A stretch of 64,000 bases of DNA, from NCBI RefSeq assembly GCF_035440685.1, contig NZ_DAORMW010000004.1. One strand, 5' to 3'. Source of the stretch: Accumulibacter appositus (lineage in GTDB: Bacteria > Pseudomonadota > Gammaproteobacteria > Burkholderiales > Rhodocyclaceae). The stretch's first letter is position 1. Every line of letters begins with the position of its first letter. The notes beneath the pieces were generated by a model. The model was not told where the DNA came from. It saw nothing but the letters and a program-made list of their open reading frames with translations, and did no database searches. Both the position numbers and the translations under genes were made by a program. Below, one piece after another: positions 34,303 to 44,361 of the stretch.

Positions 34303-34937
34303 TGCGCCATCTCCTCAATTTCCCGCAAACGGGCCAGTGGGCCAAGTGCGTCCAACGCTGCCGCAGGGTGCGCACCATAGGCGGCGGCCAGGCAGGCAAC
34401 GCCCGCATTCCGGGCCATCAGCAGGTCGTGCGTCGTATCGCCAATCATCAGCGTCCGCTCAGGTTCGACCGACAACTCATCCATCAACTCCTCGAGCATC
34501 TGCGGATGCGGCTTTGAAAAGCACTCGTCAGCACAGCGAGAGGCATGAAAATAGCCTCCCAGACCACTACTGCGCAAGGCACGATCGAGTCCGAGCCGGC
34601 TCTTCCCGGTGGCTACGGCGAGCAGGAAACCGGCCGCAGCAAGTTCAGCGATCATCGCCGCGGCCCCATCAAACAGCTGCAACTCGTGATCGTGCCGCAG
34701 GTAGTGATGGCGGTAGCGGTCGACCATCAAGGGATAGCGTTCTTCGGGCAGATTCGGCACGGCGTAGCGCAGCGCATCGTGCAGGCCGAGGCCGATGACG
34801 TGCCGCGCCTGCTCGTCCGCAGGAGTCGGCAAACCGAGGTCCCTGCACGACGCCTGTATGGCGTCGACAATCGCCCCCGCCGAATCCAGCAGGGTACCGT
34901 CCCAGTCGAATACCAGCAACTCAAACCGGCTCGCCAT
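34281..34937 (-). CDS. HAD-superfamily phosphatase (Gph-like)
   Basis: 218 aa. Motif I DWDGTLLDS with nucleophile D11 and D13; motif II is probably VATGKSRLGL; Lys in CFSKPHPQML (motif III) and GDTTHDLLMARNAG (motif IV). The cap between motifs I and II is helical as in phosphoglycolate phosphatases. It overlaps rluC by 17 nt, a pairing seen across betaproteobacteria. Substrate not known from sequence. Confidence 0.9.
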   Translation of the reverse strand: MASRFELLVFDWDGTLLDSAGAIVDAIQASCRDLGLPTPADEQARHVIGLGLHDALRYAVPNLPEERYPLMVDRYRHHYLRHDHELQLFDGAAAMIAELAAAGFLLAVATGKSRLGLDRALRSSGLGGYFHASRCADECFSKPHPQMLEELMDELSVEPERTLMIGDTTHDLLMARNAGVACLAAAYGAHPAAALDALGPLARLREIEEMAQWLRMNA

Positions 34938-35913
34938 AATCCTGCCTCTCCTTCGTAGAAATAGTGCGCAGAAACTGCGTCAGGGCGCTCGGCAAGGCAG
35001 CTTCCAGCACCAGTTCACGACCGTCCAGCGGGTGCGGCAGGGCCATCTTCCAGGCGTGCAGAAACATGCGCTTCAGGCCTTCCCTTGGCAGCGTCCGATT
35101 GCGAGCGAAATCGCCGTACTTCTCGTCACCGGCGATGGGGAAACCGAGGTGCGCGAGATGCACGCGAATCTGGTGTGTCCGTCCGGTTTTCAGTTCCGCT
35201 TCAAGAAGACTGAAATGCTCCCAGCGCGCCAGCAGCCGAAAGACAGTGTGCGCCGCCTTGCCCTCATCAGCGACACGAACCCGGCGCTCGCCAGACGGCA
35301 ACAGGTACTTGAGCAAGGGCAAGCGGACCTTGCGCACCGGGTCCATCCAGCGCCCGGCGACCAATACCTGATAGCGCTTGTCCGCGCCACGCTCACTACC
35401 ACCGCGGGCACCGACGCGGAACATCTGGTGCAAGGCGAGCAGCACCGAGCGCTTCTTGCCGATCAGCAGCAGGCCGGAAGTCTCGCGGTCCAGACGGTGG
35501 GCGAGTTCCAGAAAGCGAGCCTGCGGCCGTTGCCGACGCAGCGCCTCGATGACCCCGAAACTCTCGCCACTCCCCCCGTGCACGGCGAGGCCTGCCGGCT
35601 TGTCGACGACCAGCAAGCCTTCGTCTTCATAGACCACCGGCAGCTGCGCCTTGAGGGCCGCCCCGTCCACGACCTCCTGCTCGACCTGCGCCGTGCGCAT
35701 CGGCGGAATGCGCACCACGTCGCCGATCTGCAGGCGATAGGATACCGCCACGCGGCGCCCGTTCACCCGCACCTGGCCGCTGCGCACGATACTGTAGACG
35801 TGGCTTTTTGGCACGCCCTTGCACTTCTTCAGCAGCAGGTTGTCCAAGCGCTGTCCATGTTCGTTCTCGGTGATCAGCTCCTGAATCACGGAGCTTTTGC
35901 TAACTTCGGCCAT
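34921..35913 (-). CDS. rluC: 23S rRNA pseudouridine synthase, RluC type
   Basis: 330 aa. N-terminal S4 RNA-binding domain (about 20-75, GQRLDNLLLKK to NGRRVAVSYRLQIGD), then the RluA-family catalytic domain with D142 in AHRLDRETSGLLLIGK and ELKTGRTHQIRVHLAHLG. In E. coli RluC modifies U955, U2504 and U2580 of 23S rRNA. Divergent from rne with a 408-nt intergenic region, a well-conserved rluC/rne arrangement. Confidence 0.94.
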   Translation of the reverse strand: MAEVSKSSVIQELITENEHGQRLDNLLLKKCKGVPKSHVYSIVRSGQVRVNGRRVAVSYRLQIGDVVRIPPMRTAQVEQEVVDGAALKAQLPVVYEDEGLLVVDKPAGLAVHGGSGESFGVIEALRRQRPQARFLELAHRLDRETSGLLLIGKKRSVLLALHQMFRVGARGGSERGADKRYQVLVAGRWMDPVRKVRLPLLKYLLPSGERRVRVADEGKAAHTVFRLLARWEHFSLLEAELKTGRTHQIRVHLAHLGFPIAGDEKYGDFARNRTLPREGLKRMFLHAWKMALPHPLDGRELVLEAALPSALTQFLRTISTKERQDYGEPV

Positions 35914-36321
35914 TTTGAATATACTTCTCTCGTTTTGCGTCTAGAGTTGAAAGAGGCGCTGACCCGTGAGACCGTCCAGCGGCGCCGATTCTAAAGCAAT
36001 TGCGACGCACTTTCCGGCAGGCCTCAGCCGCCTCGCTTGCGCCAATCTGCGCAAGATCACTCAACGCGAATCACCTGGTTAAGTACGCTCACCACTAAGT
36101 AGCGATACTACTTGAACTGCGCGCGCCCAGCACCTGCGAACCGCCCCAGGCAGATTCCGGAGTCCTTGAATTTCAAAGGCCAGACGACTAAGCAAGTCGG
36201 CGAGCTAGCCCTATTAGTTGCCCTATCGGAGAGCCCCTCAAGCAACCCACCAAACAACTAATCCGTCGCTGCCTGGAGCAGGCAAAGCCCTCGTGAGAGC
36301 GCGTGGGAGCCAAAAATTATT
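35914..36321 (+). promoter_or_regulatory. rluC-rne intergenic region; likely long rne 5' leader
   Basis: No open frame of note in 408 nt. It must hold the divergent promoters of rluC and rne. In E. coli the rne mRNA has a long structured leader through which RNase E controls its own level; the spacing here is compatible with that. I could not assign a stem-loop or -10/-35 pair with confidence. Confidence 0.4.
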
Positions 36322-39300
36322 ATGAAACGCATGCTTTTTAACGCGACACAGGCCGAGGAACTGCGTGTTGCCATTGTCGACGGTCAGAAACTCATCGATC
36401 TCGACATTGAATCGGCCGCCAAGGAACAGAAAAAGAGCAACATTTATAAAGCGGTCATTACCCGCATCGAGCCCAGCCTAGAAGCGGCATTCGTCGATTA
36501 CGGCTCCGAACGGCACGGCTTTCTGTCCTTCAAGGAAGTCTCCCGCGCCTTCTTCCAGCCGGGTGTCGAAGCGAGCCGCGCGACGATCAAGGAAGCACTT
36601 CGCGAAGGCCAGGAACTGATCGTCCAGGTTGATAAGGACGAGCGTGGCAACAAGGGTGCAGCGCTGACGACCTTCGTCAGTCTCGCCGGCCGCTATCTGG
36701 TACTGATGCCGAACAACCCCCGCGGCGGCGGCGTCTCGCGCCGTGTCGAGGGAAACGAGCGCGCCGAACTGCGCGAGGTAATGGATCAGCTGGACGTGCC
36801 GCAGGGCATGAGCCTTATCGCCCGCACGGCGGCCATCGGCCGCAATGCCGAAGAACTGCAATGGGATCTCAACTACCTGTTGCAGTTGTGGAAAGCAATC
36901 GAGGGCGCCGCTCAGCAGCAGAAGGGGGCCTTCCTGATCTACCAGGAAGGTAGCTTGGTGATCCGCGCCATTCGTGACTACTTTCAACCGGATATTGGCG
37001 AAATCCTGATCGATACCGACGATGTCTTCGAACAGGCGGGTCAGTTCATGGCGCATGTGATGCCCGGGACGGTCAACCGCATCAAGCGCTATCACGACGA
37101 TGTGCCGCTCTTCTCGCGCTTCCAGATCGAGCACCAGATCGAATCCGCCTACTCGCGCCAGGTCGGCCTGCCGTCGGGTGGCGCCATCGTCATCGACCAT
37201 ACCGAGGCCCTGGTGTCGATCGACGTTAACTCGGGACGCTCGACACGTGGCGCCGACATCGAAGAAACGGCGCTGAAAACCAACCTCGAAGCAGCCGAAG
37301 AAGTGGCCCGCCAGTTGCGCCTGCGCGACCTCGGCGGCCTTATCGTCATCGACTTCATCGATATGGAAAGCCAGCGCAGCCAGCGTGACGTCGAAAACCG
37401 TGTTCGTGACGCGCTACGCTTTGACCGTGCGCGCGTGCAGACCGGCAAGATCAGCCGCTTCGGCCTGCTCGAACTGTCGCGTCAGCGCCTGCGCCCGGCG
37501 CTCGCCGAAACCAGCTACATCGCCTGCCCGCGTTGCTCGGGGACTGGCCACATCCGCAGCACCGAATCGGCGGCCCTGCATATCCTGCGGATTCTTGAAG
37601 AAGAAGCAATGAAGGACAACACGGCAGCGGTACATACCCAGGTACCGGTTGACGTGGCCACCTTCCTGCTCAACGAAAAGCGCACCGATGTCCAGGCGGT
37701 CGAGCAGCGGCACAAGGTAACCATCCTGCTGATTCCGAACATGCACCTCGAGACACCACAGCACACCATCGTCCGCGTGCGCCAGGATGAAATGGTCAAC
37801 GACGAACAGCTGCAGCCTTCGTACCGCATGGTGGACATGCCGACCGCAGACGACAGCAGCGTGACGGCCGCCGCCGCTGACGCCAAGGCATCGCGCCCGG
37901 AGGCTGCAATCAAGGGCATTACCTCGTCGCAGCCAGCCCCGATGCGTGCTGAAGTGCTGCCCCCGACAAGCGAAACGCCAGCCAGCACCGCAAGTGGCTT
38001 CCTGAACAGAATTGTTTCCTGGTTCCAGCGGAAGACGGAAGCGGTACCAGCCGAACCGGCGCCGGCACCGGCAAGGCCGGCCCGTACGGCTAGCTCAGCA
38101 CGCGACTCGCAGCGCGAACCCCGCCGCAACGCTCGCACCAACCGTCGCGACGAAACGCGCGAAGCGCCTGCGCCACGCGCCAATCGTGAGCAGCACGAAG
38201 CTGCGGTGCAACAGAACGCGCCGCAGACACGGTCGGAACCGCCGCGCACTCGCGAACCGCGAGAGCCCCGTGAGCCCCGTGAGCCCCGTCGCGGGCGTGG
38301 CGACGCACGCGGCGAGCGCAAGGACCAGACGGCCCCGCCTCAGGATGCCGAGGCCCAGGCCACGGTACAAGCAGTGCACGCACCGCGCCCGAACAGTCCC
38401 GCTCCTGAACAGGCGAACGGCGAGAGCGCTAGCACCCCCCGTCGCCGCGGGCGTCGCGGTGGGCGCCGCGAGCGCGGCGAGAAAACCGAGAACCAAGTCG
38501 ATCTCGCGAACAGCGAAAAGTCAGCAAACAGCGCCGTAGCCGCTGGCGCGACGCCCGTAAGCACTGCACCCGTAGCCGCCGAGCAACAACAAGCCGCCAG
38601 CGCGCCAAGCACCGCAGCGCCCGAGAGCGTCGCGGTCGTGCCGGTCGCCACCGAACAAACCCGGCCGACGCTTGCCGAAGAAGTCGTCGCCCCGGTCGCC
38701 CCAGCGGTCGCTGCCGACGCCCCCCCCGCCGCGGCGGCCCCGGCGGCTCCGACGGCTCCCGCCGCCCCCTCGCCGGCCGTGGCGGCAGAGCTTGACGCAT
38801 CCCCGGCATCTTTGCCAACCACCTCCAGCGAAGCTGAAGTCGCTGCGGTAGAGCAAGACGTCGCGCCTACCCCCCAGGCCGCGAGCGACGGGCTCAACGC
38901 GAGTTCGCCCGAAGCAAGCACCACCACAGCCGCGACAAGCGCCCCCGGAGCCGCCGCCGTGGCCGAAACGCCAGCGGCCGTCGAACAACCGCTCGCAGCA
39001 ACGCCCGCGCTCACAGCAACGCCCGTTATCGAAGCGGCCTCCGTGGCTGAAGTGCCGGTGAGCGCTGAGCCGTCGCCGGCAGCAGAAGTACCGGCGGTGC
39101 TAGACAGCCCGGCGCTGGCACCCGACTTGCTCGAGTCCGCTTCGCAGGCACCAGCCATCTCGGCAGCGGACGCGCGCAGTGAGCTGGTGATGATCGAAAC
39201 GAACACCGACAAGGCGCAGTCATGGCAAGCCGAGGAAGCAACCGAAGCGGCAGCGGCCAGCAAGCCACGCCGCAAACGCGCTCCCGCGGTCGCAGCCGCT

Positions 39301-39336
39301 GAGGAACCACTGGTGATGGTCGAAACGCAGAAGTAG
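36322..39336 (+). CDS. rne: Ribonuclease E
   Basis: 1004 aa essential endonuclease for mRNA decay and rRNA/tRNA processing. S1 domain (about 39-120, IYKAVITRIEPSLEAAFVDY), 5'-sensor/RNase H part, the DNase I-like catalytic site (VSIDVNSGRS and DFIDMES), and zinc-link C402-x2-C405 (CPRCSGTG). From about residue 500 the C-terminal half is disordered: an Arg-rich part with EPREPREPR repeats, a GRRGGRRERG stretch, then more than 250 residues very rich in Ala, Pro and Val, and a basic end. This half should scaffold the degradosome and membrane; an obvious amphipathic helix is not seen. Divergent from rluC. Confidence 0.96.
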   Translation: MKRMLFNATQAEELRVAIVDGQKLIDLDIESAAKEQKKSNIYKAVITRIEPSLEAAFVDYGSERHGFLSFKEVSRAFFQPGVEASRATIKEALREGQELIVQVDKDERGNKGAALTTFVSLAGRYLVLMPNNPRGGGVSRRVEGNERAELREVMDQLDVPQGMSLIARTAAIGRNAEELQWDLNYLLQLWKAIEGAAQQQKGAFLIYQEGSLVIRAIRDYFQPDIGEILIDTDDVFEQAGQFMAHVMPGTVNRIKRYHDDVPLFSRFQIEHQIESAYSRQVGLPSGGAIVIDHTEALVSIDVNSGRSTRGADIEETALKTNLEAAEEVARQLRLRDLGGLIVIDFIDMESQRSQRDVENRVRDALRFDRARVQTGKISRFGLLELSRQRLRPALAETSYIACPRCSGTGHIRSTESAALHILRILEEEAMKDNTAAVHTQVPVDVATFLLNEKRTDVQAVEQRHKVTILLIPNMHLETPQHTIVRVRQDEMVNDEQLQPSYRMVDMPTADDSSVTAAAADAKASRPEAAIKGITSSQPAPMRAEVLPPTSETPASTASGFLNRIVSWFQRKTEAVPAEPAPAPARPARTASSARDSQREPRRNARTNRRDETREAPAPRANREQHEAAVQQNAPQTRSEPPRTREPREPREPREPRRGRGDARGERKDQTAPPQDAEAQATVQAVHAPRPNSPAPEQANGESASTPRRRGRRGGRRERGEKTENQVDLANSEKSANSAVAAGATPVSTAPVAAEQQQAASAPSTAAPESVAVVPVATEQTRPTLAEEVVAPVAPAVAADAPPAAAAPAAPTAPAAPSPAVAAELDASPASLPTTSSEAEVAAVEQDVAPTPQAASDGLNASSPEASTTTAATSAPGAAAVAETPAAVEQPLAATPALTATPVIEAASVAEVPVSAEPSPAAEVPAVLDSPALAPDLLESASQAPAISAADARSELVMIETNTDKAQSWQAEEATEAAAASKPRRKRAPAVAAAEEPLVMVETQK

Positions 39337-39894
39337 GCAGCTCGTTTGGCCGCATTTGCCGCGAACGGTCATGACACATGAACACACCCCAGATCATGAA
39401 AGTCATGGCCGTTTCCCCTCTCGCTTGCAGTGCGCATGCCGGCTTGCACACCGGAATCGCGCGCCGGGCAAGGCGCATGCGCCCTGAATTCCTCGTCTCA
39501 CCCCCGGCCCTTGTCGCACACGGGGAGAAGCAAGGTTCGCGAGTCGCCTACGCGCCTTTTACATTGAGGGTCGGAGCTTCTCGCCGCCAGGGTACATGAA
39601 GCCATGCTTGATGCGCTCTGACCCGCCCCTCGCCGAGCGTAGCCACACCGCAACGCGCACGCGCGGCGGGCCGACCAGACATGCCAAAAGCCTGTGGGCC
39701 TGGCTTGCCTGGCCCGCAGGCTGCATAATTCTTCCCTAGTTTTCCCCTTATACTTGCGCTTTTCGCGGGCAGTTTCCCTTCCCGCGACCAGCAGGAAACG
39801 TGGCCGAGGCTTGCCCTATCGATCATTCTCGGTGACTTCGGGAAGTTCCTGAGCAACAGCCAGCCACTACAACTGTCCCCAAGCAGGAGCCGTC
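39337..39894 (+). other. Gene-free stretch between rne and the efflux operon
   Basis: 558 nt without a supportable gene. It contains copy 2 of the dispersed hairpin repeat (from 39364) and a GCCTGTGGGCC...GGCCCGCAGGC hairpin (39690-39721) with one mismatch and no clear T-tract. The promoter of the efflux operon should lie between about 39722 and 39880; AAGCAGGAGCC before 39895 supplies the ribosome site. Confidence 0.5.
39364..39590 (+). repeat. Dispersed hairpin-ended repeat, copy 2
   Basis: AACGGTCATG (39364-39373) and CATGGCCGTT (39404-39413), with the same spacing as 7321-7370 and one arm mismatch. The sequence between and after the arms is also alike (ACACCCCAGATCATGAAAGT against ACACCCCAAGTCATGAGAGT; later GAGAAGCAAGGTTCGCGAGT). 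About 70-80 nt is inserted relative to copy 1. It starts 28 nt after the rne stop. Confidence 0.6.
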
Positions 39895-41127
39895 ATGACC
39901 TCTACCCCATTCTACTTCTCACTCGCGCGTCGTCGTGCCCTCGGGGTTACGGCTGCCGGCCTGGCCAGCGTCGCCCTGCTACTCGCGGCAGGCTGTGGTA
40001 AGAAGGAAGAGGCAGCACCGCCCGCGCCGCCGAACGTCGAAGTCGTCACCGTAGCGCAGAAGGACGTGCCGATCTACGAGGAGTGGATCGGCTCGCTGGA
40101 CGGGGATGTCAATGCCGTGATCCGTCCGCAGGTCACCGGCTACTTGATAAAACAGAACTACACCGAAGGCGACTGGGTCAAGAAGGGTCAGTTGCTTTTC
40201 CAGATCGACCCACGCACGTTCCAGGCGGCCGTCGACCAGGCCAAGGGATTGCGGGCTCAACAGCGCGCGCTCTACCAGACGGCCAAGGCAAATCTCAAGC
40301 GAGTCAAACCTCTGGCGGCCAAGAACGCCCTCAGCCAGAAGGATCTGGACGACACTACCGGCGCCGAATTGTCGGCCAAGGCCTCCCTTGAAGCCGCCGA
40401 AGCCTCGCTGGAGAACGCGAAACTCAATCTCAGCTTCACCCGCATCACCTCCCCGATCGCGGGCATTGCCGGCATCGCCAAGGCGCAAATCGGCGACCTG
40501 CTGAGCCCGAGCATGCCAACCGAGCTAACGACCGTATCGACCGTCGACCCGATCAAGGTCTATATCAATATCAGCGAACGCGAGTATCTCGTCCTCGCCA
40601 GGGCAGTCCAGGCCGAAGGCAAGAGACCGGAGCAGGTCCCCCTGGAACTGATCCTGGTAGACGGCTCGACCTACCCGCACGAGGGTCGTTTCTCGGTCCT
40701 CGACCGACAGGTCGACACCACGACTGGCACCTTCAAAGGCGCCGCCCTCTTCCCGAACCCCGACAGGCTGCTCCGCCCGGGTCAATACGGTCGCATCAGA
40801 GCGAGGATGGCGATCGAAAAAGGAGCGTTGCTGGTACCACAGCGAGCGGTTACTGAAATCCAGGGCAAATACCTGCTCGCCGTCGTCGGCGCCGACAACA
40901 AAGTTGCCATCCGCCCGGTGACTGTCGGCAACCGTATCGGATCGGACTGGATCATCGCCAGCGGCCTGAAGCCCGGCGACAAGGTGATCGCCGAAGGCAC
41001 GCAGAAGGTCAAGGATGGCAGCACGGTCAATCCGCAGCCCTTCGAGGCGGCGGCGCCGGCTGACGGCAAGGAGGCCACTGGGCCCGCGGAAAAGCCAGCG
41101 GCGCCTGCGCCCGAAAGCAAGGGGTAA
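39895..41127 (+). CDS. RND efflux periplasmic adaptor lipoprotein (AcrA/MexA-like)
   Basis: 410 aa. A lipoprotein signal with LLAAGC (Cys34) anchors it to the inner membrane. The order beta-barrel, lipoyl half, alpha-hairpin (AAVDQAKGLRAQQRALYQTA to SLENAKLNL), second lipoyl half (TRITSPIAGIAGI) and C-terminal membrane-proximal domain is that of membrane fusion proteins. It bridges the pump (6 nt downstream) and the outer-membrane factor. No TetR or MarR regulator is beside it. Confidence 0.93.
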   Translation: MTSTPFYFSLARRRALGVTAAGLASVALLLAAGCGKKEEAAPPAPPNVEVVTVAQKDVPIYEEWIGSLDGDVNAVIRPQVTGYLIKQNYTEGDWVKKGQLLFQIDPRTFQAAVDQAKGLRAQQRALYQTAKANLKRVKPLAAKNALSQKDLDDTTGAELSAKASLEAAEASLENAKLNLSFTRITSPIAGIAGIAKAQIGDLLSPSMPTELTTVSTVDPIKVYINISEREYLVLARAVQAEGKRPEQVPLELILVDGSTYPHEGRFSVLDRQVDTTTGTFKGAALFPNPDRLLRPGQYGRIRARMAIEKGALLVPQRAVTEIQGKYLLAVVGADNKVAIRPVTVGNRIGSDWIIASGLKPGDKVIAEGTQKVKDGSTVNPQPFEAAAPADGKEATGPAEKPAAPAPESKG

Positions 41128-41133
41128 GCAGCC

Positions 41134-44100
41134 ATGGCCAAGTTTTTCATCAATCGGCCGATTGTCGCCATGGTTCTCTCGATCCTGATGACGCTGATCG
41201 GTCTGGTGGCCATGGCCGGCCTTCCGGTTGCCCAGTTCCCGAATATCGTGCCGCCGGAAATCAAGGTCAACTCCACCTACACCGGCGCCGACGCGCTGAC
41301 CGTCGAACAGGCAGTGTCCACCCCGATCGAACAGCAGATGTCGGGCGTCGACAACATGAACTACATGTATTCGATCAACGCCAACAACGGCCAATCGACA
41401 CTGACGGTCAACTTCGACATTGCCACCGACGTCAACACCGACCAGATTCTCACCCAGATGCGCTCGAACCAGGCCGACTCGCAACTGCCGGCCGACGTGC
41501 GCAATTTCGGCGTCACGGTGCAGAAGTCGACCGCCTCGCCACTGGTGATGTTCGCACTTTACTCGCCGAACAACACCTACGACGGCGTCTTCCTCTCCAA
41601 CTACGCCTACATCAACATCAACGACCAGATGACGCGCGTCAAGGGTATCGCCAGCGTCACCGTCTTCGGCGCCGGCCAGTACGCGATGCGCCTGTGGGTC
41701 AAGCCCGACCAGCTCGCCAAGCTGAACATCACCATTCCCGAGATCATCAACGCGGTCAACGCGCAGAACACCGTCAACCCGGCCGGAACGGTCGGTGCCG
41801 AGCCGGCCCCGGCGGGGCAGGAATTCACCTACGCGGTCCGCGCGCAGGGGCGGCTGGAGAGTGCCGAGGAGTTTGGCAAGGTCGTGCTGCGCGCCAACCC
41901 GGACGGATCGATCGTCCGCGTCAGCGATGTGGCGCGCATCGAACTCGGCGCTCAGACCTACAACATGGAAGGCCGGCTCAACGGCAAGGCGGCGACGCTG
42001 ATCGCCCTCTACCAGATGCCCGGCGCAAACGCTCTCGAAGCGGCAGACGGCGCCAAGGCACTGATGGAAACCATCAAGAAGAGTTTCCCTCCTGACCTCG
42101 ATTACGTCGTCGCCCTCGATACCACGCTCTCGGTCACCGAAGGCATCACCGCCATCCAGCACACGCTGTTCGAGGCCATCGTCCTGGTGATCATCGTCGT
42201 CTTCGCCTTCCTGCAAGGCTGGCGCGCGACGCTGATCCCGCTGCTCGCCGTGCCGGTCTCGCTGGTCGGCACCTTCATGCTCTTTCCGGTCTTCGGATTC
42301 TCGATCAACACGCTGTCGCTGTTCGGTCTGGTCCTGGCCATCGGTCTGGTCGTCGACGACGCGATCGTCGTCGTCGAAGCCGTCGAGCACCATATCGAGA
42401 AAGGCTTGTCGCCCAAGGAGGCGACGATGAAGGCGATGGACGAAGTCACCGGGCCGGTGATCGCCATCGCCGTCATCCTCTCGGCGGTATTCGTACCGAC
42501 CGCACTGATTCCCGGCATTACCGGCCAGCTCTATCAGCAGTTTGCGGTGACCATTGCACTGTCAGTGATCATTTCGGCGTTCAACGCACTGACCCTCAGC
42601 CCGGCCCTATGCGCCCTGCTTCTCAAACCCAAGGTCAGAGGTACCGGCCCGGCCCAGAAGTTCTACGACTGGTTCAACAAGGGCTTCAACCGCCTGACCG
42701 GCGGTTACGTCGGCACCTGCCGGCTGGCCATCCGGAAGAGCGTAATCAGCCTCCTTTTCCTGCTCGGCATCGCCGTCGCGGCCGGTTTTCTCGGCAAGAT
42801 CACGCCCGTCGGCTTCCTTCCCGACGAGGACCAGGGCTTCGTCTATGCCGGCATCCAGCTCCCCGACGCGGCCTCGCTGCAGCGCACCCGCGAAGTCGCC
42901 AAGGAGGCCGAAGAGCTGATCATGAATATCCCGGGCGTCGAGTACACGACGACGGTCATCGGCTACAACATGCTCAGCCAGGTGCAGAACACCTACAGCG
43001 CCTTCTTCTTCATTACCCTGAAGGACTGGGGGGCGCGCAAGGCGCCCGAGGAACAATACGAGGCAATCAAGGCCGCGCTCAACAAGCAGCTTGGCGGCAT
43101 CCCTGCGGCGATCGGCTTTTCGTTCCCGCCACCGGCAATTCCCGGTGTGGGCACCTCCGGGGGCGCCACGTTCATTCTTCAAGACCGTGCCGGCAAGGAC
43201 ATTGCGTTTCTCGCCGAGAACACCACCAAGTTCGTCGACGCTGCCCGAAAGCGTCGCGAACTGGCCGGCGTATCGACCACTTTCCGGCCCACGGTCCCGC
43301 AGCTGTTTGTCGACGTCGACCGCGACAAGGTACTCAAGCAAGGGGTCAACATCGACGACGTGTACAAGACGCTGCAAAGCTTCCTGGGTAGCGGCTTCAT
43401 CAACTACTTCAACCGCTTCGGCCGGCAATGGCAGGTCTACCTGCAGGCCGAGGGCGACTACCGGACGAATATTGACGGTATCGGCCAGTTCTACGTGCGC
43501 AACAAGGACGGACAGTCGGTGCCGCTGTCGGCCTTGACCTCGGTGCGCAACATTGCCGGCCCCGAATTCACCATGCGCTACAACCTCTACCGCAGCGCCC
43601 AGATCAATGCCTCGGCCGCCCCCGGCTACAGTTCCGATCAGGTCATGCAGGCGCTCGAGGAAGTATTCGCCGAGACCATGCCAAATGAAATGGGCTACGA
43701 CTACATGGGCATGTCGTACCAGGAGAAGCAGGCGCAGCAGGGGGTCTCGCCAACGGTCATCTTCGGCTTCTCGCTGCTCTGCGTGTTCCTGATCCTGGCG
43801 GCGCAGTACGAAAGCTGGTCGCTGCCGTTCTCGGTCCTTCTGGGCACGCCGATCGCCGTTGCCGGCGCTTTCGCCGCGCTGCTGCTGCGCGGCCAGGAAA
43901 ACAACATCTACGCGCAGATCGGCCTGGTGATGCTGATTGGCCTGGCCGCCAAGAACGCCATCCTGATTGTCGAGTTTGCCAAGATGGAGTACGAGAAAGG
44001 CGAGCTGTCGCTCGCCGACGCAACGCTCAAGGGCGCGCAGCTTCGCCTGCGGCCAATCCTGATGACTTCCTTCGCCTTCATCTTCGGTCTGGTGCCGCTT

Positions 44101-44361
44101 GCCCTTTCTTCGGGCGCTGGCGCGCTTTCACGGCAGGTGATGGGCGGCGCGGTGATCGGCGGCATGCTGGCGGCGACCTTCCTGGCGATCTTCTTCGTCC
44201 CGGTGTGTTTCTACGTTGTCGAGAAGCTTGCGCACAAGGGGCATACCGGCCCCTATCAACACCCTGATGGTGATGGTGGCGGACATGGCCCGGGCGCGGG
44301 CGCCACAGCTGACGAACTCCCGACGCAAGCCGCAGCCAAGGAGGGACCGAGCCATGCGTAA
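41134..44361 (+). CDS. RND multidrug efflux permease, HAE1 family
   Basis: 1075 aa inner-membrane proton-driven pump (AcrB/MexB type). The N-terminus MAKFFINRPIVAMVLSILM is the family signature; TM4 carries the proton-relay Asp pair in GLVVDDAIVVVEAVE; the second repeat includes a GLAAKNAILIVEFAKMEYE stretch with the relay Lys. Two large periplasmic loops are present. The C-terminal tail after the last TM is hydrophilic and His/Gly-rich (HPDGDGGGHGPGAGA), longer than usual. It overlaps the next gene by 8 nt. Confidence 0.96.
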   Translation: MAKFFINRPIVAMVLSILMTLIGLVAMAGLPVAQFPNIVPPEIKVNSTYTGADALTVEQAVSTPIEQQMSGVDNMNYMYSINANNGQSTLTVNFDIATDVNTDQILTQMRSNQADSQLPADVRNFGVTVQKSTASPLVMFALYSPNNTYDGVFLSNYAYININDQMTRVKGIASVTVFGAGQYAMRLWVKPDQLAKLNITIPEIINAVNAQNTVNPAGTVGAEPAPAGQEFTYAVRAQGRLESAEEFGKVVLRANPDGSIVRVSDVARIELGAQTYNMEGRLNGKAATLIALYQMPGANALEAADGAKALMETIKKSFPPDLDYVVALDTTLSVTEGITAIQHTLFEAIVLVIIVVFAFLQGWRATLIPLLAVPVSLVGTFMLFPVFGFSINTLSLFGLVLAIGLVVDDAIVVVEAVEHHIEKGLSPKEATMKAMDEVTGPVIAIAVILSAVFVPTALIPGITGQLYQQFAVTIALSVIISAFNALTLSPALCALLLKPKVRGTGPAQKFYDWFNKGFNRLTGGYVGTCRLAIRKSVISLLFLLGIAVAAGFLGKITPVGFLPDEDQGFVYAGIQLPDAASLQRTREVAKEAEELIMNIPGVEYTTTVIGYNMLSQVQNTYSAFFFITLKDWGARKAPEEQYEAIKAALNKQLGGIPAAIGFSFPPPAIPGVGTSGGATFILQDRAGKDIAFLAENTTKFVDAARKRRELAGVSTTFRPTVPQLFVDVDRDKVLKQGVNIDDVYKTLQSFLGSGFINYFNRFGRQWQVYLQAEGDYRTNIDGIGQFYVRNKDGQSVPLSALTSVRNIAGPEFTMRYNLYRSAQINASAAPGYSSDQVMQALEEVFAETMPNEMGYDYMGMSYQEKQAQQGVSPTVIFGFSLLCVFLILAAQYESWSLPFSVLLGTPIAVAGAFAALLLRGQENNIYAQIGLVMLIGLAAKNAILIVEFAKMEYEKGELSLADATLKGAQLRLRPILMTSFAFIFGLVPLALSSGAGALSRQVMGGAVIGGMLAATFLAIFFVPVCFYVVEKLAHKGHTGPYQHPDGDGGGHGPGAGATADELPTQAAAKEGPSHA

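Noticed and set aside
37515..39275. Long minus-strand frames opposite the RNase E C-terminal half (268 and 311 aa)
   Set aside because: They arise from low-complexity Ala/Pro/Arg codons read in reverse (Gly/Ala/Ser-rich products), with no start signal or domain.
40525..42393. 622-aa open frame on the minus strand
   Set aside because: It is antisense to the adaptor and RND pump genes, whose motifs and start are clear. It is Asp/Arg/His-rich low-complexity sequence typical of the reverse frame of GC-rich codons.
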